Below, piece after piece: positions 17,588 to 26,002 of a stretch of 64,000 nt of DNA. The DNA comes from a bacterium (lineage in GTDB: Bacteria; Electryoneota; RPQS01). Below the pieces are notes generated by a model, which was not told where the DNA came from, searched no databases, and saw nothing but the letters and a program-made list of their open reading frames with translations. The stretch spans positions 1-64,000 of the forward strand of contig DASXUQ010000018.1 of the NCBI GenBank assembly GCA_036504735.1. The letters are read 5' to 3'. Position numbers and translations under genes: made by a program. Positions within the stretch are counted from its first letter, which is position 1. Each line of letters starts with the position of its first letter.

Positions 17588-19279
17588 TTACTTCAGCAGC
17601 AGCATTTTCTTTGTGTCGGAAAAGCTTTTCGTGCTGAACCGGCAGAAATAGAGGCCGCTGGGCTGCGAGGTGGCATCCCAGATGACGGCATGGCCACCGG
17701 CAACCGTATCTTCATTCAAGAGCGTGGCGACGTGGTGGCCGAGGAGATCGAAGATTTCCAAACGGACGTGCGCAGCCCGGGGCAGATCAAAGCGGATTTG
17801 CGTGGCCGGATTGAAGGGATTGGGATAGTTTTGCAAAAGGCGAAAGACGGACGGCAGCGGCGAATTCCCGGCGGGTGAGATTCCTTCGGATGCTTGACCC
17901 ATCAGGGCAATGCGGGCCGGGTTGGAGGAGGAATCATTGGTGAAGATCAGCAGGGTGTCGCTCAGGGAAACATTTTGTGTCGGCGACCAGACCAGTCGCG
18001 CGGTGTCCTGGGCGTAGGGCGCAAGGTGAGTGGGTATCGAGACCAGCGTCACAGCGCCGCCGGAAGGACCCACAATTCGCGCGCTGTCGATGCGCACGCC
18101 GCCGGTGCTCGGATCGGCGAGAATCAGGTTGCGTGGCGCGGGAGTGCCCGGATTGGCAAACCCAAAATCCACGCTGTTGGGCGAGTGCCGCAGCAAGGGC
18201 ACGGAGAACGGCACCAGCGGGGTTGCGCCGGGACCGCCGTACGCTCCCATGTCATTGCGCGAGCCGTCGGGATCATTGTAGATGGCGCTGGAATCCCCGG
18301 CATTGATGCACGGCGAGCCTGCCGCAAGCAGCAGATTGGTGTCGGCGAATGCCGGATAGACCGCAATATTGCCGTTGCCCGCAAGGCCACCCTGCACATC
18401 ATTGTAGGTGGTGGCACCAAACGAGTTGGTGCGGGAAATCTGCGGCCCGGTGGTGCGCGCGGTATTGGCCCAGATAATATTGTTGATCAGATTCACCGAC
18501 GTCGAGGAGATCAGCACTCCGCCGCCGTTGAGTGTGGTGCTGTTGCCGACAATGGAGTTGTTCTCGACGGTGCTGGCCGGAAAGGCGCTGCCGTACATCC
18601 ACACACCGCCTCCGCCGAAGTCCTGGCCCCCGCTGTTTTGGCAGACCACATTATTGCGCAGGATGGCGCTGGCGAGGTTGATGACAATTCCGCCGCCGTA
18701 ATAGCGGCCTGTATTGCGGGCGACCACATTGTTCAGAAGCTGCGGATGGCCGAACCCGCAACGGATGCCGCCGCCGCCCGCACTGGTCACCCCGGCGGGG
18801 ACCCGCGAGGCATCATTGCCCACGATGTAGTTGTGCGCAATGATAGGCGAGGTGCCGTCGGTCATCACGCCGCCGGCCTCGACGTATACCAGATGACTCT
18901 GCTGATCGGCCAGCGGAGTTCCGGTGCCACCGGTAATGGTGAAGCCGATCAGCGCCGTGGTGGAATCTTCTCCCGACACGATGCGCACCACGGTTCCGGT
19001 GTCGGCATTGGCCGGCTGGCTGCCGTTAATGATGGTGGCGGTAATGGCGGCAGGGTTATGCGTCAGCAGGTACTCGCTGGCCAGCACAATGCTGTGGCCG
19101 CGAAAACTGATATTCTCATAGTAGGTGCCTGCTGCCACCAGCACGGTATCGTGCAGCGCACTGGCGTCGATGGCCGCCTGAATGGTGGCAAAATCGGCGG
19201 GAACATGATGCGTCGCCGCACCGGCAAGGCCTGCGCACCACAGCGCGGCCAAGAGAAAAAAGGCATATCTGCACCGCAT
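17588..19279 (-). CDS. Secreted right-handed parallel β-helix protein with T9SS tail
   Basis: 563 residues; ATG behind GAGGT. Signal peptide at 1-21. The segment DFATIQAAIDASALHDTVLVAAGTY is the usual start of pectate-lyase-like β-helix proteins. It is followed by repeated N-rich rungs (about 85-330; for example ILRNNVVCQNSG, ENNSIVGNSTTLNGGG). A region of ASH/DUF1573-like immunoglobulin fold (about 370-470, SVDFGFANPGTPA...) precedes the T9SS tail NYPNPFNPATQI...PSGLYFCRF...KKMLLLK. No pectate-lyase catalytic residues can be assigned, so a binding role or polysaccharide cleavage are both open. It begins 30 bases after the sigma factor gene on the same strand, so co-transcription is likely. 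Confidence 0.88.
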   Translation of the reverse strand: MRCRYAFFLLAALWCAGLAGAATHHVPADFATIQAAIDASALHDTVLVAAGTYYENISFRGHSIVLASEYLLTHNPAAITATIINGSQPANADTGTVVRIVSGEDSTTALIGFTITGGTGTPLADQQSHLVYVEAGGVMTDGTSPIIAHNYIVGNDASRVPAGVTSAGGGGIRCGFGHPQLLNNVVARNTGRYYGGGIVINLASAILRNNVVCQNSGGQDFGGGGVWMYGSAFPASTVENNSIVGNSTTLNGGGVLISSTSVNLINNIIWANTARTTGPQISRTNSFGATTYNDVQGGLAGNGNIAVYPAFADTNLLLAAGSPCINAGDSSAIYNDPDGSRNDMGAYGGPGATPLVPFSVPLLRHSPNSVDFGFANPGTPAPRNLILADPSTGGVRIDSARIVGPSGGAVTLVSIPTHLAPYAQDTARLVWSPTQNVSLSDTLLIFTNDSSSNPARIALMGQASEGISPAGNSPLPSVFRLLQNYPNPFNPATQIRFDLPRAAHVRLEIFDLLGHHVATLLNEDTVAGGHAVIWDATSQPSGLYFCRFSTKSFSDTKKMLLLK

Positions 19280-19309
19280 AACGACCTCATAAATAGGATA
19301 GGGTATTCT

Positions 19310-20200
19310 TCAGAAGGGGCGTTCTCTCAGATTGAAGATTTCCTTAAACTGCGGGCTGTCCAGCAGAGTGCGAAGCTGTCCGGCAAAAGCCGGACCCGTG
19401 TAGAACGGCTGTCCGGCGAACAACTCTTCGCAGCGCAGGTCAAACCAGCTCCCCGCCGCCTGCACCTTGCTTTCCACCGCCTGTTCAATGCGCTGGTAAT
19501 AGTTGGCGTTGTACACCAGGCTGTGCGGGTTGACCACTCCGCGGTCGATCAATGCCTTGGTCTTCTTGGTGCAGCGGCAGGGGTTGGCCGGATTGACCAA
19601 CCCGCACTTCTGCTCCATAAAGCTGTGCAGGTCCTGCCGGGCGCGGGAGAGTTTCTGCCGGAAGTTGGCCTTGCTGATGCCGAGGATTTCGCTGCCCAAG
19701 GCATCGGTTACGCCCATCAACGCGCCGAGAATAAAGATCAGCCGTTGCAGTGGATCGAGACACAGCAGCATGCCCATCATGCATTCGTAGCGTGTCTCAT
19801 GCTCGACGATAGCCGCATCCACCGGGAGTGAACTCTGATCGGGGAAATCCAGATCGGGAGTCTCGTCGAGAATCCGGGCGTAGTCGGTGAAGGTCAGAGT
19901 TTTGTGTTCCTTGCGCTGGATCTGCAGCACATGGTTCGCCACAATCCGGTACAGCCATGTGCGGAAGCTGCTTTCCTTGCGGAAAGTCGACAGCCGCAGC
20001 AGGATTTTCAGCATCACTTCCTGACTGACATCCTGCGCGTCCTGCGGGTTGTACACCATGCGCACCGCGATATTGTAGATCCACGGCCGGTGACGTTCCA
20101 ACAGCCTCTCCAAAGAGGCGCGGTCACCCTGCACCGCGGCGTCCACCAGAGCCTCATCTAACTTATCTTCAGCGCTATTTTGTGCAAACGGATTTCCCAA
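19310..20200 (-). CDS. ECF-like sigma factor with Cys-containing C-terminal extension
   Basis: 296 residues; TTG start chosen because AGGAG lies six bases upstream. Region 2 spans about 20-95 (YNPQDAQDVSQEVMLKILLRLSTF...SSFRTWLYRIVANHV). Region 4 spans about 140-195, with a helix-turn-helix (ALGSEILGISKANFRQKLSRAR). About 95 extra residues follow, starting CGLVNPANPCRCTKKTKALID, a Cys-rich motif that could bind metal, and ending in an uncharacterised helical stretch. ECF factors are usually about 190 residues. No anti-sigma gene is adjacent; the gene is followed at 30 bases by the β-helix gene. Activation by the extension is a reasonable guess only. Confidence 0.88.
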   Translation of the reverse strand: MGNPFAQNSAEDKLDEALVDAAVQGDRASLERLLERHRPWIYNIAVRMVYNPQDAQDVSQEVMLKILLRLSTFRKESSFRTWLYRIVANHVLQIQRKEHKTLTFTDYARILDETPDLDFPDQSSLPVDAAIVEHETRYECMMGMLLCLDPLQRLIFILGALMGVTDALGSEILGISKANFRQKLSRARQDLHSFMEQKCGLVNPANPCRCTKKTKALIDRGVVNPHSLVYNANYYQRIEQAVESKVQAAGSWFDLRCEELFAGQPFYTGPAFAGQLRTLLDSPQFKEIFNLRERPF

Positions 20201-20277
20201 GCGATCTCCTATTCCTTCTCTCTTAGACGCGCCAGATTACGGAGTGTGACAAAAGAAAATCAAAAATTAGAAACTAT

Positions 20278-20324
20278 AAACTAAAAAGAAGATCCGGGTG
20301 TGCGACAGGTCTTCTTTTTAGTTT
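20278..20324. terminator. AT-rich inverted repeat between oxidoreductase and sigma factor genes
   Basis: 15-bp perfect arms (AAACTAAAAAGAAGA / TCTTCTTTTTAGTTT) with a GC-rich loop. It could end the oxidoreductase transcript in the minus direction; the arms are weak pairs. Confidence 0.5.
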
Positions 20325-20339
20325 CCCATTTTTCGTTTT

Positions 20340-21560
20340 TCATTTTTCCGCAAACTCTTCGGGTGTGGCGTCGGGGGCGAAGACCCGGTCGATCTTGCCT
20401 TCAATGCGGGCGTTGCCCACAATCAGCTTGCGCACGCGACGGTCGCCTTCCCGGTTGCCCAGCAGGAAGGCTCCTTCGAGGATGCCCTCCCGGGTTACCA
20501 ACGCCCGGTAGGCGCCGGGTGCGGACAACTCATGGATGATGCGACCCGGCTCATGGCGATCATCCCAGGCGCCGATCATGGCAAAGGGCTGGTCGAAAAG
20601 CAGATCCAGATTGTAGACGGCATCATCCCGCCATGTTCCTTCGCCGCCCAGCATGTTGGCGGCCGCCGTGCGAGCCTGTGATTGTGCGACGTTCCACGTA
20701 TGACAGGAGACCAGCCGTCCGCCGGTGGTTCTCACTACGGCAGCATCACCCGCCGCCCAGACGTGGGGGGCAGATGCTCCGAGCTTTTCATTGACAATAA
20801 GCCGTCCGGCGGTGAGCAGGCCGCTGTCCAGCAGAAAGTCGGTGTCGGGCTGGGTGCCGACGCACAGGGCCGCAAGATCGACATCCAGAGTATGCCCCTG
20901 CCTGGTCTGCACCCGGCGGAGGATTCCCGCTTGCCCCTCGAAGCTTTGCACTTGATCTTGGAAATGCACCTTGACTCCCGCCTTGCGCAAGGCCTCCAGC
21001 ACCAGTGCTCCGCCCTTTTCATCGACCATCGGTGAGCCGACGAAGCCACCGCGCACCAGCATGGTAATGTCCCAGCCGAATTCCACTGCGGCATGCGCCA
21101 TTTCCAGCCCCAAAATTCCACCGCCGACAATCACGACCCGCTTGGCGCGTTCGCGCTCGGCGTGAATGGCCTTGGCATCTTCGAGGGTGTGGTAGTGGAA
21201 CACACCGGGCAGTTCGCGGCCCGGGACCGCCAGCTTGCGGGGGGACGTTCCGGCAGCAATCAGCAAGCGGTCGTAGGACAGAATCTGTCCTGAGCCCGTA
21301 GTCACTTCCTGCCGCAACGGGTCGACCTTTACAGCACGGTGCGGAATAATGGTCACCCGTTTCTCATCCCAGAACTCGGGAGGGCGAGGCATGAGCTGTT
21401 CGGGCGGCTTTCCGGCAAAGATCCCTTCAAGGTCCAACCGGAGGTAGAAGGGTGTGGCTTCGCCATTTAAAACAGTAATTTCCGCTTCGCCGTCATTGCG
21501 GCGGAGATACTCGGCGGCGTTGGCCCCTGCGGCGCCGAAGCCGATAATCAAATGCTTCAT
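20340..21560 (-). CDS. FAD/NAD(P)H-dependent oxidoreductase (pyridine nucleotide-disulfide fold)
   Basis: 406 residues. The N-terminal FAD-binding dinucleotide fold reads IIGFGAAGANAAEYL (about 4-18). An internal NAD(P) fold reads VVIVGGGILGLEMA (about 142-155). The second FAD motif is VWAAGDAAV (about 285). Overall it resembles the rubredoxin/nitrite-reductase-type FAD-dependent reductases, which transfer electrons from NAD(P)H to a small iron protein. No CxxxxC redox disulfide is present, which argues against a thioredoxin or lipoamide reductase. There is no rubredoxin or ferredoxin gene nearby, so the partner is unknown. The nearest neighbour on the same strand is the sigma factor, 140 bases downstream and separated by an inverted repeat. 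Confidence 0.88.
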   Translation of the reverse strand: MKHLIIGFGAAGANAAEYLRRNDGEAEITVLNGEATPFYLRLDLEGIFAGKPPEQLMPRPPEFWDEKRVTIIPHRAVKVDPLRQEVTTGSGQILSYDRLLIAAGTSPRKLAVPGRELPGVFHYHTLEDAKAIHAERERAKRVVIVGGGILGLEMAHAAVEFGWDITMLVRGGFVGSPMVDEKGGALVLEALRKAGVKVHFQDQVQSFEGQAGILRRVQTRQGHTLDVDLAALCVGTQPDTDFLLDSGLLTAGRLIVNEKLGASAPHVWAAGDAAVVRTTGGRLVSCHTWNVAQSQARTAAANMLGGEGTWRDDAVYNLDLLFDQPFAMIGAWDDRHEPGRIIHELSAPGAYRALVTREGILEGAFLLGNREGDRRVRKLIVGNARIEGKIDRVFAPDATPEEFAEK

Positions 21561-21747
21561 AAGAGGGTATGTTTAGTGCGCTGACGTTAGACCTGTATGT
21601 GGCACGGTCGGCATGATATTCGCGTTAGCTGGTAGAATCAATTGGCAAATGCTATCGCTTGCGCCTTTTCTGCGTTGACTTTGGCCGGCGGATGGCCCCA
21701 TCCCGGCCTTATCGTAATCCTGACCTACATCATCCGAGGAGTCTTCC

Positions 21748-22569
21748 ATGGCCAGTGAGTCTCAGTGGGTAACCTTCCGCGTCGGCGGCGAAGTCTTCGG
21801 CTTCGAAATTCAGTACGTCAAAGAAATGCTGCGGATGCCCGATGTACACGCGGTTCCCCATGCGGCGGACGACAATCTGGGAGTCATTCTGCTGAGATCC
21901 GAGGTCATACCGGTTTTTGACCTGCGCCGCAAGTTCGGCCATCCTTCACGGGAGCAGGCGGCGGCAGGATTGATCGAATTGTTGCGCGCGCGCCAGCAGG
22001 ATCACGAGAACTGGCTGCGGGAATTGGAATCCAGCGTGAAGGAGGAGCGTGAGTTCTCGCTGGCCACCGATCCGCACAAATGCAAGTTCGGAATGTGGTA
22101 CGACCAGTATCAGTCAGAGGACGCTGCGTTGGCGCGAATTCTCAAACGGTTTGAAGAGCCTCACCAGCGGATCCACTTGCTTGGCGCACAGGTGAAGGAG
22201 AATCAGGCGAAGGGGGACTATGGAAATGCGGCGGTGCTGATTCAGCGCGCCCGGGAGCTTGTCCTGACCGGCCTGTGCCATCTGTTTGACGAAGCGATCA
22301 AGCATTTGGAGGAGAGTGCCCGGGCAGGTCTAGTGCTGGTGGGCACGCATTCCTGCACTCTGGGTGTGGCGGTGGATGAGATCCATGCCGTGATGCGTTG
22401 TGCCGACGACGAGATTCAGCCGCCCGATTCCATTCCGGGCAGCGAGAATTTCGGCGGTCTGATCGGGTTACTGCCGATCAAAGGCTCGCACAAATTCGTG
22501 ATGCTGCTTGACCCCGCGCAACTCTATCCGCAACTGATCGCTCCCCACAAGGAAATGGTTACCCCATAA
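21748..22569 (+). CDS. CheW-like protein with inserted CZB zinc-binding domain, copy 1
   Basis: 273 residues, ATG behind GAGGAG. Residues 1-65 are the first half of a CheW domain (WVTFRVGGEVFGFEIQYVKEM...VILLRSEVIPVFDLR). Residues about 78-195 form a chemoreceptor zinc-binding (CZB) four-helix domain with candidate ligands H86 (QDHENWL), C112 (HKCKFGMWY), H139 and H143 (EPHQRIH), the known 3-His/1-Cys pattern. CheW then resumes at about 196-262 (TLGVAVDEIHAVMR...IPGSENFGGLIGLLPI...FVMLLDPAQLY). The CZB therefore sits inside the CheW β-barrel rather than at an end. CheW couples receptors to CheA, and CZB domains sense zinc or hypochlorous acid in some receptors, so metal- or redox-gated coupling is inferred. 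No cheA or receptor gene is in the window. Confidence 0.88.
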   Translation: MASESQWVTFRVGGEVFGFEIQYVKEMLRMPDVHAVPHAADDNLGVILLRSEVIPVFDLRRKFGHPSREQAAAGLIELLRARQQDHENWLRELESSVKEEREFSLATDPHKCKFGMWYDQYQSEDAALARILKRFEEPHQRIHLLGAQVKENQAKGDYGNAAVLIQRARELVLTGLCHLFDEAIKHLEESARAGLVLVGTHSCTLGVAVDEIHAVMRCADDEIQPPDSIPGSENFGGLIGLLPIKGSHKFVMLLDPAQLYPQLIAPHKEMVTP

Positions 22570-22596
22570 CATCGAAGCCCCATGGACAATGTTTCG

Positions 22597-22624
22597 AGAG
22601 CGCATCATCGTGCGCTCTTTTTTT
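22597..22624 (+). terminator. Terminator of CheW-CZB copy 1
   Basis: Stem AGAGCGCA / TGCGCTCT with a TCATCG loop followed by TTTTTTT. This separates the two CheW-CZB genes into independent units. Confidence 0.9.
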
Positions 22625-22920
22625 GTGCCTTAAATAATCGCTATTGGGATAGGATTAAGCACAATTCGTCAGGAGGAGAAGCTGTTTCACAGATTGGGGT
22701 GGCAATCTGGCATACCGTTTGCGTACATATCTATCTGAAAGTCATGTAGTTGCAGCGCGCCGTACGTCCTGCATATTTTGCATTCTTGATAACTGTAGTT
22801 ATGAATCGGTAGCCCTGTTGATTGGCTGCTGCTCGCGCACCTCGCCGCCGGAAAAGACTCTCCTATGTCGTGCTCGACAGAATTGGATCGGCAGATCTCA
22901 ATTTCACATAGGACAACGTC
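22625..22920. other. Upstream region of CheW-CZB copy 2
   Basis: About 300 bases with no gene. A possible promoter is TTGCAT, 16 bases, TATGAA around 22777-22806. Nothing else is recognised. Confidence 0.5.
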
Positions 22921-23739
22921 ATGAGTACAGAAACTCAATGGGTGACCTTCCGGGTCGCCAGGGAAACGTTCGCGTTCGCCGTGCAGCATGTGAAGGAGAT
23001 GCTGCGCTTGCCTGAAGTACACGCCGTACCTCAGGCGTCGCCGGATAATCTGGGAGTGATCCTTTTGCGCTCCGAAGTGATTCCGGTTTTTGATCTGCGG
23101 CGGAAGTTTGGACTGCAGTCCCTGACGGACACGGCGGACGAACTGGTCACCCTGTTGCGCGCGCGGTTACAGGACCATGAGAATTGGCTGGCGGAGTTGC
23201 GGCGCAGCATCGCGGAACAGCGCGAGTTTTCGCTGACCACCGATCCACACAAATGCAAGTTCGGAATGTGGTATGACACCTTCGAGACCGATGATCCGTG
23301 GCTGGCCAGGCTGCTGCGGAGATTCGATGAGCCTCACCGCCGGATCCACCAGGTGGGGGAAGCGGTTTTGGCCTTTCAGCACGCCCAACAGTACGACAAG
23401 GCACACGAGGCCGCCCGTTCTACGGCAGGGCTTTTTCTGGCCGATTTGAAGCGACTCTTCGGTGAAACGATCAATCACATCACCGAGCAGAGCCGGCCAA
23501 GCCTGATGGTGGTGGCTACGTCGAGCGCGACGCTCGGTGTTGCCGTGGACGAAATTCAGGCGGTAGTGCGCTGCCATGCGGAAGAGATTCAGCCGCCCGA
23601 CTCGATTCCCGGGAGCGAAGACTTCGGCGGGCTGGTGGGCCTGTTGCCGATCAAAGGCTCACAGAAATTTGTAATGCTGCTCGACCCCGCGCAGCTCTAT
23701 CCGCAGTTGGCGAATCCGCTGCCGGAGGTGATTCCGTAA
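22921..23739 (+). CDS. CheW-like protein with inserted CZB zinc-binding domain, copy 2
   Basis: 272 residues, clearly paralogous to the gene at 21748. The domain plan is the same: CheW first half (1-65), CZB insertion with H86, C112, H139 and H143 in identical positions, CheW second half (about 196-260). Strongest conservation is in the zinc-site motifs (DHENWL, DPHKCKFGMWY, EPHRRIH) and in the CheW core (IPGSEDFGGLVGLLPIKGS). The helices between the ligands differ, which suggests different partners or set points. The ribosome-binding site is weak (ATAGGACAACGTC before ATG). It has its own 350-base upstream region after a terminator, so it is not in an operon with copy 1. Confidence 0.88.
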   Translation: MSTETQWVTFRVARETFAFAVQHVKEMLRLPEVHAVPQASPDNLGVILLRSEVIPVFDLRRKFGLQSLTDTADELVTLLRARLQDHENWLAELRRSIAEQREFSLTTDPHKCKFGMWYDTFETDDPWLARLLRRFDEPHRRIHQVGEAVLAFQHAQQYDKAHEAARSTAGLFLADLKRLFGETINHITEQSRPSLMVVATSSATLGVAVDEIQAVVRCHAEEIQPPDSIPGSEDFGGLVGLLPIKGSQKFVMLLDPAQLYPQLANPLPEVIP

Positions 23740-23812
23740 TACGCTAAGGATTGGTTAACCAAAAAGCAAGATGAACAGGATGCCGGAAGCTCTGCTTTTG
23801 GCTTTTTGGTTT

Positions 23813-24724
23813 TTAGGTGAGTTCTTCCAGCAGCCGGTAGTAAGATTTTAGGCGCACGGCGGCCAGATTGCCACTCTCGGTGGCGGCGCGCACGGCACAG
23901 TCCGGCTCGCTCAGGTGGCGGCAATTGCGGAAACGGCAGTCCGGCGCAAAGCGGGCAATGTCGGGAAACAGGTCTTCGAGGTTGTCCCGGTTGATGCCGT
24001 ACGGCACAAAACTTTTCATTCCGGCCGTATCGATTACCGCCGCCTGCTCGCCGTAAGGGACCAGCAGTGCGGCGGTTGTGGTATGGGTGCCTTTGCCTGA
24101 CCAGGAGCTGACCTCGCGCACGCGCAGTTCCAGTCCCGGAATCAGCCGGTTCAACAGAGAACTCTTCCCCACTCCCGAATTGCCCACCAGCGCGCTGATT
24201 CCGCCGGTGAGTTGCGCCGCCACGACATCCGCACCTTCTCCGGTATGATTGCTGAGGGCAAAGACGGTCAGATCGAAGGCCTGGTAGGTCTGGCGGAGTT
24301 CCTGCGCGCGCTGGCTGTCGGAGTCCAGATCGGTTTTGGTGAGCACGAGGATCGGCGGCACGCCACCCCGCAGCGCGGCCACCAGAAAACGGTCGATCGC
24401 CGCGGCCTTGGTTTCGGGCTGCGAGAGGGACGCCACAATCAGCACGCGGTCCACATTGGCAAACAGCACCTGCCGTTCCTTGCGCAAGCCTTCGCGCACG
24501 AATTCATTGCGGCGCGGCAAGACCGTTTCCACCATCCAATGGCCATGATGCGGTTCGGTCCGCACCAGATCGCCAACCACCACTTCCCCGCCCTCTTCTC
24601 CTTCAAACAGTCTGCCGCGCGCGATGGCGTCCACCCGGGAGCCGTCCTGCAGATCCAGCCGGCAACGTTTCCCCGCCACGGTAATCACACGCGCATTTGC
24701 TTCAGAAGGAAAAGAAAGAGTCAC
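23813..24724 (-). CDS. rsgA: Small ribosomal subunit biogenesis GTPase RsgA
   Basis: 303 residues. An N-terminal OB-fold (about 10-75) precedes a circularly permuted GTPase domain in the order G4 (LTKTDLD, about 130), G1/P-loop (GNSGVGKSSL, about 185), G3 (DTAGMKSF). A C-terminal zinc motif CRFRNCRHLSEPDC follows (about 268-281). This order is diagnostic of RsgA/YjeQ, which checks late maturation of the 30S decoding centre. GTG start at 24724 overlaps the TGA of the upstream β-propeller gene (GTGA), so translation is coupled. Confidence 0.97.
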   Translation of the reverse strand: MTLSFPSEANARVITVAGKRCRLDLQDGSRVDAIARGRLFEGEEGGEVVVGDLVRTEPHHGHWMVETVLPRRNEFVREGLRKERQVLFANVDRVLIVASLSQPETKAAAIDRFLVAALRGGVPPILVLTKTDLDSDSQRAQELRQTYQAFDLTVFALSNHTGEGADVVAAQLTGGISALVGNSGVGKSSLLNRLIPGLELRVREVSSWSGKGTHTTTAALLVPYGEQAAVIDTAGMKSFVPYGINRDNLEDLFPDIARFAPDCRFRNCRHLSEPDCAVRAATESGNLAAVRLKSYYRLLEELT

Positions 24725-25743
24725 TGGACCTCGTAGACTTTGATCGCGGCAGAGTGGGCGTCTTTTTTGGGGACGGCCACATATAATTTCCCGAGTTCGG
24801 GTACAAACAGGCAGGTGCGTCCGCCGGGAGCGGTCATCACCCGTGGGAGTTCTTCGTAGGTGTTGGCATCCTGCTGGGCAAAGACACTGACATATCCCGC
24901 GCCGCCGGACACATAGACCCGCTTGCGCGCCGCATCATAGAACACATCGTCGGCATCCCCGGCGCAGGGCAGCGTGGCGACAAAGATTCCCCGGCCTATG
25001 TCCATCACCAGCAGCGCGGCGGGTGCCCGGCAGCCGGCAAACAGGCGGTGATTGGCCTCGTCAATGGCCATCGGATAGTTTTCGACCACTTCACCCAGCG
25101 GACTGGCCAGCGGCGCCTGCGCTGTAGAACGGTCCGCTACGACAATCTGCTGGGCATCGGGCACATTGACAAAGATCCGCGGACCCGCCGTTTCCAGTTG
25201 AAAAGACTCGGGATGGCCGTTGAGCAGAATTCGCTTTGTCGAATCGGCAACGCCAGTTACGGGATCAAACACTCCCAGCGCGCCTTCGCCGTAGCCTACA
25301 TACACTTTGCCTGCGGCGGAGTCAAAGCGCATATTGTCCGCATCCAGATCGAACTTGAGGGTATGCAGCGGCGTATAACTGCTGCCATCAAAGACCCGGC
25401 AGGTGCCGTCCGCCGCGCAGGATACCACCAGCAGATTCTGCTGCGGCAGATACAAGATTCCCTGTGGCTGGCGCAGACCTTTGATGGTGTGCAGCCGCTC
25501 GCCGTTTTTCAGACTGACGACTTCGACGCTGTTATTGCCCAGTGCGGCCACAAACAACCGTCCGCCCTTTACATCGGCGGCCAGATGGTCAATCCGTCCT
25601 TCCACGCCGCCGAGGGGAAATTCCCCGGCAGACTTGAAGGGTGCCTTGGGCGCGGGCTTGGTCACAACGGTGTTATCACTGGCCATCCAAGCCACAAAGA
25701 CCAAGACCACAATTACCATCACTAACGCGTAGACCTTGCGCAT
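24721..25743 (-). CDS. Membrane-anchored YVTN/NHL-type β-propeller protein
   Basis: 340 residues from the ATG at 25743, chosen because GGGAG lies seven bases upstream; a longer frame to 25779 has no such site. Residues 3-22 (VYALVMVIVVLVFVAWMA) are a hydrophobic anchor or uncleaved signal. The remainder is a repeated β-blade pattern (IDHLAADVKGGRLFVAALGNNSVEVV..., LYLPQQNLLVVSCAADG, VYVGYGEGALGVFD) typical of YVTN/quinoprotein-like propellers. No cofactor site is apparent. It ends in a four-base overlap with rsgA; a functional link to ribosome assembly is not suggested by the sequence. Probable role: periplasmic binding or scaffold protein. Confidence 0.85.
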   Translation of the reverse strand: MRKVYALVMVIVVLVFVAWMASDNTVVTKPAPKAPFKSAGEFPLGGVEGRIDHLAADVKGGRLFVAALGNNSVEVVSLKNGERLHTIKGLRQPQGILYLPQQNLLVVSCAADGTCRVFDGSSYTPLHTLKFDLDADNMRFDSAAGKVYVGYGEGALGVFDPVTGVADSTKRILLNGHPESFQLETAGPRIFVNVPDAQQIVVADRSTAQAPLASPLGEVVENYPMAIDEANHRLFAGCRAPAALLVMDIGRGIFVATLPCAGDADDVFYDAARKRVYVSGGAGYVSVFAQQDANTYEELPRVMTAPGGRTCLFVPELGKLYVAVPKKDAHSAAIKVYEVQ

Positions 25744-25934
25744 GGTCTGCTCCCTGCCACTCCGTAACTTGGAACCCAAGGTTCTTCTTCCTCCGCCGGG
25801 TGCTGCCGTCTATCCAGAGAACTCGCCGAAAGGCGCACAGTTTCGGGGGCAAGTCCTTCAGGTGTGGAAAACATGCCCGGTTTTGGAGAATATACATGCA
25901 TCTTTCCACAAAATCAACTTGTTAAGGTAGGACG

Positions 25935-25963
25935 TTGCCCCGCTTTCCGGAAAATGTTATATT
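25935..25963 (+). promoter_or_regulatory. Promoter of the FabV-like gene
   Basis: TTGCCC (25935-25940), 17 bases, TATATT (25958-25963), about 40 bases before the ATG at 26003. Confidence 0.6.
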
Positions 25964-26002
25964 AGAGGTCTAATTGGAAATACTTTTAAGTCAGGAATAA
26001 TC

